Source of the DNA: Mycolicibacterium sp. YH-1
GTDB taxonomy: Bacteria; Actinomycetota; Actinomycetes; Mycobacteriales; Mycobacteriaceae
DNA length: 64,000 nucleotides
Assembly (NCBI RefSeq): GCF_022557175.1
Contig: NZ_CP092915.1
Span: 1,612,001 to 1,676,000 of the forward strand
Reading direction: 5' to 3'
Shown here: piece after piece, positions 53,688-60,276 of the stretch
Position numbering within the stretch: the stretch's first letter is position 1
Layout of the letters: each line of letters starts with the position of its first letter
The notes under the pieces: model-generated
What the model was told of the DNA's origin: nothing
The model's database searches: none
The model's input: only the letters and a program-made list of their open reading frames with translations
Program-made: the position numbers and the translations under genes

Positions 53688-54773
53688 GTGTCCCAGATCG
53701 TTCGGGGCGTCATCGCCCGAAACAAGCTGTCCCCGGTGGAACTCGTTGACATCGTGATTCCGGATCCGGGTCCCCGCGATGTGATCGTGGCGGTACAGGC
53801 CTGCGGTGTCTGCCACACAGACCTGGCCTACCGCGACGGCGGCATCAACGACGAGTACCCCTTCCTGCTGGGCCACGAGGCGGCGGGCATCGTCGAGTCA
53901 ATCGGCAGCGATGTGTCGCACGTGGCGGTCGGCGACTTCGTCGTCCTGAACTGGCGCGCGGTGTGCGGTCAGTGCCGGGCCTGCCGGCGCGGCAAGCCCT
54001 GGTACTGCTTCGACACACACAATGCGGCGCAGAAGATGACGTTGACCGATGGCACCGAACTCACCCCCGCGTTGGGTATCGGCGCGTTCGCCGACAAGAC
54101 ACTCGTCCACGAGGGCCAGTGCACCAAGGTCTCCGCTGATGTCGATGCCGCCGCCGCCTGTCTGCTTGGGTGCGGGGTGATGGCCGGCCTTGGCGCGGCG
54201 GTCAACACCGCCAACGTGAGCCGCGGTGACTCGGTAGCCGTGATCGGCTGCGGGGGAGTCGGCGATGCCGCCATCATGGGGGCGCGGCTGGCCGGCGCGT
54301 CGACCGTGATCGCCATCGACCGCGACCCCCGAAAACTGCAGTGGGCCAGTGATATCGGTGCGACCCACACCATCGACGCGACACAATCCGATCCCGTCGA
54401 GGCCGTTCGTGAGCTGACCGCGGGACACGGCGCCGACGTCGTCATCGACGCCGTGGGACGGCCAGAGACCTGGAAACAGGCGTTCTACCTTCGCGACTTG
54501 GCCGGAACGGTTGTCCTGGTCGGTGTGCCCACCCCCGACATGCGGCTCGAGATGCCGTTGCTGGACTTCTTCTCACACGGGGGTGCACTGAAATCGTCGT
54601 GGTACGGCGACTGTCTCCCCGAGCGTGACTTCCCCACGCTCATCGACCTGCACCTGCAGGGACGCCTACCGCTGGAGAAGTTCGTCACCGAGCGCATCGC
54701 ACTCGACGCCATAGAGGGTGCGTTCACCGCGATGCACGCAGGTTCTGTGCTGCGGTCGGTGGTCATGCTTTAA
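53688..54773 (+). CDS. mscR: S-(hydroxymethyl)mycothiol dehydrogenase
   Basis: 361 residues. Closely follows the MscR (Rv2259) pattern: [27 protein letters not shown] with catalytic zinc ligands, the four structural cysteines in [30 protein letters not shown], and [21 protein letters not shown]. The enzyme oxidises the formaldehyde-mycothiol adduct with NAD. Being in this cluster it may detoxify formaldehyde released by the monooxygenase or an SDR. A hairpin separates it from the cupin gene, so it may have its own promoter at 53602-53687. Confidence 0.9.
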   Translation: MSQIVRGVIARNKLSPVELVDIVIPDPGPRDVIVAVQACGVCHTDLAYRDGGINDEYPFLLGHEAAGIVESIGSDVSHVAVGDFVVLNWRAVCGQCRACRRGKPWYCFDTHNAAQKMTLTDGTELTPALGIGAFADKTLVHEGQCTKVSADVDAAAACLLGCGVMAGLGAAVNTANVSRGDSVAVIGCGGVGDAAIMGARLAGASTVIAIDRDPRKLQWASDIGATHTIDATQSDPVEAVRELTAGHGADVVIDAVGRPETWKQAFYLRDLAGTVVLVGVPTPDMRLEMPLLDFFSHGGALKSSWYGDCLPERDFPTLIDLHLQGRLPLEKFVTERIALDAIEGAFTAMHAGSVLRSVVML

Positions 54774-54785
54774 GCCGCCCACCCC

Positions 54786-54810
54786 GACGGTGACGCGGGA
54801 CCGCACCGTC
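54786..54810. terminator. Hairpin between convergent genes
   Basis: GACGGTG and CACCGTC form a 7-bp stem, 13 bp after the mscR stop. Confidence 0.5.
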
Positions 54811-54837
54811 AGGTTCTGACGCCGCTGACGAATGGCC

Positions 54838-55134
54838 TCAGTTGCAGCCGCCGGCGTTGACCCATCTGCCGTTGTAGCTGACGCATCCGGTGACGTTCGG
54901 AGGCGGCGGCGGGTCATACGGCATCGGCGCGTAGTACGCGGGGGGCGGAACGTACGGTGCAACCGCATCGGCGATGTTGGTGCAGCCGCTCACCTGCACC
55001 CGACGACCGGCGCTGGCGCACACGTCAGCGCTTGCGACAGTGGGCAATCCGATGGTGACGATCGCTCCGGGGATCGCGGCGACTGCCAGGGTGCTTGCCG
55101 CGGCGATGGTCCATGACCGCTTCCAGGAAGACAT
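54838..55134 (-). CDS. Small secreted Pro/Tyr-rich protein
   Basis: 98 residues from ATG 55134 (AGGGA eight bases upstream; GTG 55140 is in frame). A Sec signal peptide (KRSWTIAAASTLAVAAIPGAIVTIGLPTVASA) precedes a short domain with paired cysteines, VCASAGRRVQVSGCTNIADAV and CVSYNGRWVNAGGCN, joined by a PYVPPPAYYAPMPYDPPPPP linker. Only 11 bp after the hemophore-like gene, so cotranscribed. Function unknown. Confidence 0.7.
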   Translation of the reverse strand: MSSWKRSWTIAAASTLAVAAIPGAIVTIGLPTVASADVCASAGRRVQVSGCTNIADAVAPYVPPPAYYAPMPYDPPPPPNVTGCVSYNGRWVNAGGCN

Positions 55135-55145
55135 GGTCACGGTCC

Positions 55146-55514
55146 CTACGAGCCCAGCGGTTCGGGAACGTCGCAGCGATTTCTCACATCGGTGAGAGGC
55201 TGCCGAATCCCGTTGATCTCGGTCTCGACCTGTGGGTTGGCATCCATGTAGGTCTGGACCCGGCCGCGCACTTCTTCGTGCGGTAGGCCGCGAAGGCTGG
55301 TGAAGAAGTTGTTGACGTCTGGATGGCTGAAGAGATAGGCGCCCATCGCCGTGCCGACGGTGCCCGAGGCAACAGCCAGATCGCCTGCGGTGCAGTTGGG
55401 CGGCGGTGGAGGTGGTGGTTCGGCAGAGGCTACTGCAGCGCCACCGAACAACATGCCGCCTGCGCAGATCGCCCCGATCGCTGCGCTGTGAAGAGAACGT
55501 CCTGACACGAACAT
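55146..55514 (-). CDS. Hemophore-related secreted protein
   Basis: About 122 residues from ATG 55514, with AAAGGAAG upstream. A signal peptide ends at ASAEPPPPPPPNC; the mature part has CTAGDLAVASGTVGTAMGAYLFSHPDVNNFFTSL and a second Cys in VRNRCDVP, the pattern of the mycobacterial hemophore-related family (Rv0203 type). Haem binding is known for some members. Confidence 0.82.
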   Translation of the reverse strand: MFVSGRSLHSAAIGAICAGGMLFGGAAVASAEPPPPPPPNCTAGDLAVASGTVGTAMGAYLFSHPDVNNFFTSLRGLPHEEVRGRVQTYMDANPQVETEINGIRQPLTDVRNRCDVPEPLGS

Positions 55515-55638
55515 GAGGTGCTTCCTTTCGCGTGGTCGGACGACCATCGGCTCAGAAAAGCTAAGCACACCGGCAGCGCAAAATATCGGGAGTGACAATT
55601 CCTCAGGGCGCGACGTTCGAGGGGCTCATACTGGCGCC

Positions 55639-56094
55639 ATGCGCGTTGCGTCGCCCAGCCTGGTGGCGGTCGCGTGCGCCACGGTCGCGGGAACCCTGGT
55701 GGGGTGCGGCCGCGGGCCCGTGATCGAGACCACGGTGGTGTTCGACGGCCAGACCCGCACGATCTCGACCGACAAGGTCACCTGCACCACCTACGACAAC
55801 GGCACGCTGCTCATCCTCGTGGACGGCGGCAAGAGCGAGGTCGTGCGCGTCGTGGTCAGGCAGGCCGGGCACATCATCGCGGACAGAGTGGGATTTCGGC
55901 ATCACGAGCTGTCCGGGTTCGTCGCGGACCCCATGGAGGTCGACGCGACCAAGGTCGACGACACCTATCGGTTCACCGGCCGAATGCCGCCCAATCCGGG
56001 TGAGGTGGCGGCGCACAGGTTCGAGATCGAGACGACGTGCCCCGCCGTCACCGACGCGCCACCGCAGACGCCGCTGCGACCCCGGATGGGGTGA
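55639..56094 (+). CDS. Lipoprotein of the LpqH (19-kDa antigen) family
   Basis: 151 residues from ATG 55639. The lipobox is LVGCGRGP, so the mature protein is anchored by a lipidated Cys. TTVVFDGQTRTISTDKVTCTTYDNGTLLILVDGG, DTYRFTGRMPP and FEIETTC correspond to the conserved 19-kDa antigen strands and disulfide. Divergent from the hemophore-like gene with 124 bp between. Confidence 0.82.
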   Translation: MRVASPSLVAVACATVAGTLVGCGRGPVIETTVVFDGQTRTISTDKVTCTTYDNGTLLILVDGGKSEVVRVVVRQAGHIIADRVGFRHHELSGFVADPMEVDATKVDDTYRFTGRMPPNPGEVAAHRFEIETTCPAVTDAPPQTPLRPRMG

Positions 56095-56098
56095 GAGT

Positions 56099-56143
56099 GA
56101 TCCGGCCCGCCGACCTCGGGGATGATTATCGACGGGCCGAATC
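56099..56143. terminator. Inverted repeat between convergent genes
   Basis: GATCCGGCCCGCCGA (56099-56113) pairs with TCGACGGGCCGAATC (56129-56143) at 13 of 15 positions; it begins 5 bp after the lipoprotein stop. Confidence 0.55.
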
Positions 56144-56195
56144 ATGCACAAGAACGCATGGCTCGCCGTAGTTCATCCCCAAAACCGCTTCGAAC

Positions 56196-56903
56196 TCAAA
56201 GAGTGACCGCGATCTCCTCGCTCAACCGGTAGCCCTTGGTCAACGGCAGGGTGTCACCGCTCCAGAACTTGCCGGGATCGAACCAGTTGTAGTGCTTCTC
56301 GGTGGTCAGCAGTCCCATCTCCTCGTAGGTGATGGCGACGGTCTCCGCGCAGTACGCCGTCTGCACCCCGGCCTTGAGGCTTTCCGTCTTCTTGCGCTCC
56401 GTCTTCTTGCGCTCCGCCGCATCGCGGACCCTGCGGTGCACGAACGGAAGCCCCCGGGTGAAGTCACTGACGCTCGGAATCCGGCCCCGCATCCACCGCC
56501 CGGTGAGCCGGGCAGTCGTCGGGAAGGCCGTGCCGTTCATGCGTGCGATCACGCGGAGCATCTCGTCCTCCTGCTCACGCGTCGCATACGGCGTGAGCTG
56601 ACGCAGCCAGCACCGCTGGTCGTACCGCAGCATCCACTGCTCGACGGCCTGGCGGGCATCGTTGAGCTGGACGCCGCGGTGATGGGTGCCGGTCCACATG
56701 TCCTGCAGCTTGTCGCCCAGTTCGGCGTGCCAGATCAGCGGCGGGAGATCGTCGATGGCCACCGACATGCCGACATGATTCACCGGCGCGTTGGTCAGCG
56801 TCTGGATCGCCCGGTCCGGCCCCGACGCGCCTCGGAAGAGCCAGATATCCCCGGTGCGGGTCTCGGCCAGAGCGCGCTCCAACGTCACCGTGTTCGCATT
56901 CAC
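56196..56903 (-). CDS. Permuted papain-like (NlpC/P60, YiiX type) hydrolase
   Basis: 235 residues. The order of active-site residues is the circularly permuted one: an N-terminal His in VNHVGMSVAID and a C-terminal Cys in TAYCAETVAITYEEMGLL. GDIWLFRG at the start is typical. These proteins cut amide or ester bonds in peptidoglycan or lipids. The linker contains a 15-bp tandem duplication (56389-56420) encoding two ERKKT units. No signal peptide is visible. Confidence 0.7.
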   Translation of the reverse strand: MNANTVTLERALAETRTGDIWLFRGASGPDRAIQTLTNAPVNHVGMSVAIDDLPPLIWHAELGDKLQDMWTGTHHRGVQLNDARQAVEQWMLRYDQRCWLRQLTPYATREQEDEMLRVIARMNGTAFPTTARLTGRWMRGRIPSVSDFTRGLPFVHRRVRDAAERKKTERKKTESLKAGVQTAYCAETVAITYEEMGLLTTEKHYNWFDPGKFWSGDTLPLTKGYRLSEEIAVTL

Positions 56904-56948
56904 CAGCGCAGCTTAAAGCGTGTCCAGCTCTGGTGAGTTGCTGGGCAC

Positions 56949-56963
56949 CGCCCTTCTCGGGCG
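56949..56963 (-). other. Hairpin at the 3' side of tnpB, possible element end / omega-RNA part
   Basis: CGCCC-TTCTC-GGGCG forms a 5-bp stem 9 bp beyond the tnpB stop. IS605/IS607-type elements have structured RNA and end sequences here, so it is a candidate part of the guide RNA scaffold. Confidence 0.3.
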
Positions 56964-56971
56964 TCCTCGGT

Positions 56972-58414
56972 TCAGGCCGCGGGTGCGGTGTGAGCGTCGG
57001 TTCCCGCGTCTTTCGGGCTGGTTTCACCGGCACACTCAGGGTGCTGGTCAGAGCCGTCCCGTCGGCGGGCGTTGGTGGCCCGGCCTCCTGCTTGGGGGTC
57101 CGGGGATCGATGAGTGTCGTGATGGGTTTGGCCCCAGCGAGCCAGATTCACGGCCGCGTTTGTATCGCGGTCGAGGACATGACTGTTGCCGCAGATGAAT
57201 ACCCGGTCGGCCAGGGTGAGCCCGGTATTGCGGTCACCGCAGATCGAGCAGAGTTGACTGGAGGGATACCACCGATCTGCAGCGGCGAGCTGGCCGTCGC
57301 GCCACTGCTGTTTGTAGCCCAGGATCCGGGCGAACTCGGCCCAACCGGCGTCGGAGATAGATCGAGCCAGCCGGTGGTTGGCCAGCATCCCGGACAGGTT
57401 CAGGTCTTCGATGACGAGCCGGTCGTGAGTCTTGACCAACTCGTTGGACACCTGGTGATGGAAATGGCGGCGCACATTGGCAACGTGGTGGTGGTGCCGG
57501 GCTAACTTGGCTGCGGCGTCGCAGCGGTTACGTGATCCTTTCTTCTTGCGGGACAACGATTTCGCCAGCCGGCGCTGCTTGGGCATTCCACTGGCGAGGG
57601 CTTTGGGCGCATCGACTATGCGGGCGACTTCGTGGCCACCACAGGTGGCGGCAACCAGAAACGCGGACAGGCCGCGGTCGACCCCGACCCACCCGCCATC
57701 GTCGCTGGTGGCGCGGAGTGGGTGGCGGTGGGCGGGGTGCAGGTCGGCCGCCTCGACATTGAGGCTCAGCCACCAGCGTCCGGCGCGGCGGGAGACGGTG
57801 GCAAAACAGATCTTCGCCCGGTCTGTGGCGAGCATGCGGCGCAGCCGTCGGGTGTCGTCATGGACCCCGATCTGGCCGATACCGGGCAGTGTCACCGATC
57901 GTGGCCGGTTGTTGTCGCCGACGCGGATCGCCGCCGGCCGACCGTGGGGGTGTTTGTTGCGCAGCCGAAACGACGGCACTGCGCGGGTCTTCTGCTTGAA
58001 TCGGGGAAATCCGATCCGCTTGCCCTTGCGCTTTCCGGAGCGTGAGTCCGACCAAGCCCTCAGCGCGCGTCCGCAGTCCACTGCGGCTTCCTCGAACACC
58101 TGCTGACACACCTGTGTCCGCCACGCCAGCCCAGTGGTCGCAATCTCGGCGACACCGTCGGTGTCGACGGCGAACACCCGGCCCGCCTCCTCGGTTCTCT
58201 TCCACCGGTTGAAGGCGTTGATCAGGTCAAATCCGGTCCACGGCACCACGACGTCTGGATTGTGTCGGTGTTGGGTGAGCCCGGTTTTCACCATCTGTAG
58301 GCACTGGTTGAATCCGAACCGGGCTGCCCCAGCATGCCGGGACAACACCTCGCGCTGCTCAACTGTGGGGTCGAGACAGAACCTGAACGTCGTGTGCCGG
58401 GCCATCGTGACCAC
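56972..58414 (-). CDS. tnpB: TnpB family RNA-guided endonuclease (solitary)
   Basis: 480 residues with the full TnpB layout: N-terminal helix-turn-helix-like domain (FRFCLDPTVEQREVLSRHAGAARFGFNQCL), the WED/REC part, and a split RuvC site: Asp in VGVDRGLSAFLVA, Glu in LVIEDLNLSGML and Asp in LDRDTNAAVNL. The zinc finger is CSICG...CGNSH, a C-C-C-H variant seen in mycobacterial IS607-type TnpBs. No tyrosine (TnpA) or serine recombinase gene lies beside it, so it cannot move on its own. It may be a remnant, be moved in trans, or have been kept by the host. Confidence 0.9.
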   Translation of the reverse strand: MVTMARHTTFRFCLDPTVEQREVLSRHAGAARFGFNQCLQMVKTGLTQHRHNPDVVVPWTGFDLINAFNRWKRTEEAGRVFAVDTDGVAEIATTGLAWRTQVCQQVFEEAAVDCGRALRAWSDSRSGKRKGKRIGFPRFKQKTRAVPSFRLRNKHPHGRPAAIRVGDNNRPRSVTLPGIGQIGVHDDTRRLRRMLATDRAKICFATVSRRAGRWWLSLNVEAADLHPAHRHPLRATSDDGGWVGVDRGLSAFLVAATCGGHEVARIVDAPKALASGMPKQRRLAKSLSRKKKGSRNRCDAAAKLARHHHHVANVRRHFHHQVSNELVKTHDRLVIEDLNLSGMLANHRLARSISDAGWAEFARILGYKQQWRDGQLAAADRWYPSSQLCSICGDRNTGLTLADRVFICGNSHVLDRDTNAAVNLARWGQTHHDTHRSPDPQAGGRATNARRRDGSDQHPECAGETSPKDAGTDAHTAPAA

Positions 58415-58876
58415 AGCCTCCCACCAGCTACCGACAACAACGCTGTCAGCGACAACGTCTCAAAAGCCGTATCACCCTTGGCGGTTATCTGAACGTAAAT
58501 GCAGACGGCGCGACCAGTCGGACCTGTCCGATACCGACTCGTTCCGAATTGCCCGCAACACCGCCGCAACCCATCGGTGCGGAGGACAGCTAGCGCGCCA
58601 GCCGGGTGGCGCGCGGTGGCCGGGCTTGGTGGATTCGATGGCGCGAAGAAGATTGATGGAATCGAGCGTCACATCTTGTTCGACAGCACCATCACCCTTT
58701 GTCGCGGCCGTGGGCACTCGGGCTTCGGCGCCGGCCAATCGGAGCCGCCTGGACCGCTAGTGAAAGATCACCCTCGCCGCTCATCAGTGACTCCTCTGCC
58801 GCAGCCGAATCGCCCGAATCGAACGACGACTCGGCCGCACCAGGTATTGGACACTCCTTGAGGCAGACTCTGACCC
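58415..58876. other. Intergenic region, 462 bp
   Basis: No gene is supported. It probably includes the left end of the TnpB element near 58415-58500. GCGCGCCA (58593-58600) and TGGCGCGC (58607-58614) form a perfect 8-bp hairpin. Short reading frames here lack ribosome sites and recognisable sequence. Confidence 0.5.
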
Positions 58877-59038
58877 ATGCGAGGTATCTGGAAGTGGATT
58901 GGACTGGCCGGTGTCGCCGGTGTCGTCGCAGGTGGCGTACTCGTGGCCCGCGATCAACGCAAGCGCAATTCCTACACGCCCGACGACATCCGGGCGCGTC
59001 TGCACCAGCGGCTGGCCGAGTCCGGACCTGCGCAGTAG
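58877..59038 (+). CDS. Small single-pass membrane protein, 53 residues
   Basis: The short frame ATG 58877 to TAG 59038 reads MRGIWKWIGLAGVAGVVAGG, then VLVARDQRKRN and a helical tail with YTPDDIRARLHQRLAES. Residues 4-24 form one membrane helix followed by a positively charged cytoplasmic stretch. Similar small proteins are widespread in mycobacteria, as I recall. Convergent with the cyclase gene with 15 bp between. Function unknown. Confidence 0.7.
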   Translation: MRGIWKWIGLAGVAGVVAGGVLVARDQRKRNSYTPDDIRARLHQRLAESGPAQ

Positions 59039-59053
59039 CGGCCCGGGCAGCCG

Positions 59054-59842
59054 TCACCGAGCAGGGTCGAGAACCAGCGCATACAGCCGGTGAGTGCCGC
59101 TGAACCCCTTGAGTTCCACCTCTCGACCTCCGTCGAACTCCTGATCGGTGACGGCGTCGCGGACGGACTTGCTGACAAGGACCTCGCCGCCGTCGGCCGC
59201 GGCGGCCACCCGCGCCGCCATCGCTACATTGCGGCCGAACAGGTCATCACCGCGCCGCACCGACTTCCCGGCGTGAATGCCGATGCGGACGCGAATTCCG
59301 TTGGGTCGCCTGGCCAGTTCACGCTGCACGTCGATACCGCACCGAACCGCCTCGTCGGGGCGTGCGAACGCGATCATGAATCCGTCACCCTGGCTCTTGA
59401 CCACGTGGCCGCCATGGCGTTTCACGCAGCGGCCGACCATCTTGTCGTGGCTCTCGATCAGTCGCACCCAGGCCCGGTCGCCGATGCGTTCGTTGAGCGC
59501 CGTGGATCCCTCGATATCGGAGAACAGGATCGCCACCCGGCCGTCGGGTACCAGCCTGGCCAGGTCCGGGCGTTCAACCTCCGCCCAGTCGGCCAGGTCC
59601 TCGATCGAGGACCGCACGGCCGCCCCGAAACCCTCCTTGCGCAGGACGTTGGCGGTCTGCCAGACCTGCTTGACCGCCTCCCGCCCGCCCGACAGCAGCG
59701 TGGCGCGGGCGTCCAGACGGCGATGCAGCTCCTCGAGCTCGGCGTCGCGACGCTTGCGCTGTCGGGTCATCACGATCAGAGCGATGCCCTCGGCGACCGC
59801 GACGGTCGCGAGCACGCATAGCGCGATCGTCGTGAGCGTCAC
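59054..59842 (-). CDS. Class III adenylate cyclase, membrane-anchored
   Basis: 262 residues. One membrane helix ([19 protein letters not shown]) is followed by a coiled stretch and a class III cyclase domain. Metal-binding Asp residues are in [11 protein letters not shown] and GDGFMIAF, the adenine-selecting Lys is in VVKSQGDG, and the transition-state Asn and Arg in [12 protein letters not shown]. All catalytic residues are thus present and cAMP production is expected, as a homodimer. Confidence 0.9.
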   Translation of the reverse strand: MTLTTIALCVLATVAVAEGIALIVMTRQRKRRDAELEELHRRLDARATLLSGGREAVKQVWQTANVLRKEGFGAAVRSSIEDLADWAEVERPDLARLVPDGRVAILFSDIEGSTALNERIGDRAWVRLIESHDKMVGRCVKRHGGHVVKSQGDGFMIAFARPDEAVRCGIDVQRELARRPNGIRVRIGIHAGKSVRRGDDLFGRNVAMAARVAAAADGGEVLVSKSVRDAVTDQEFDGGREVELKGFSGTHRLYALVLDPAR

Positions 59843-59881
59843 GGACTCAGTATCGGCCCCGAGGCCGCCAACCGGGGGAGG

Positions 59882-60256
59882 TCAGTCGAATGCCGCGGTG
59901 ACCGTGGCCATGTCGAAATAGTCCCGCCACACCGCGATCTTCCCGTCGCGCACCTCGAAGACACCCATCACGGGTAGCGCGATCTCGCCGCCGTCCTTGC
60001 GCCTCATCACGTCCGTCCGCTCGTTCATCACCACATCACCGGACGCGAGCTGGCGGTGCACGGTGAAGTCGATACTGTCGAAGGCGGCGATAAAGCCGGC
60101 GATGAACTCCCTGATGGCATCGCGGCCCACGGCGGCTGCCAACGGGATGTTGTGGTAGACCGCGTCTTCGGTGAACCAGTCGACGATCTGGTCGACGTCA
60201 GCCGTCGACCACAGTGCGCAGAACTCGGTGACCACGGCGTCGGCAGAGGATGTCAT
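59882..60256 (-). CDS. Limonene-1,2-epoxide hydrolase-like protein
   Basis: 124 residues of the LEH/SnoaL-like fold. Residues used in catalysis by limonene-epoxide hydrolase have counterparts: Tyr and Asn in VYHNIP, Arg and Asp in MNERTDVM, and Asp in VWRDYFD. This makes an epoxide hydrolase activity plausible, though not certain. Starts 20 bp after the aminotransferase-fusion stop on the same strand. Confidence 0.82.
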   Translation of the reverse strand: MTSSADAVVTEFCALWSTADVDQIVDWFTEDAVYHNIPLAAAVGRDAIREFIAGFIAAFDSIDFTVHRQLASGDVVMNERTDVMRRKDGGEIALPVMGVFEVRDGKIAVWRDYFDMATVTAAFD

Positions 60257-60276
60257 CCCTGCACCCTAAACGCCGT

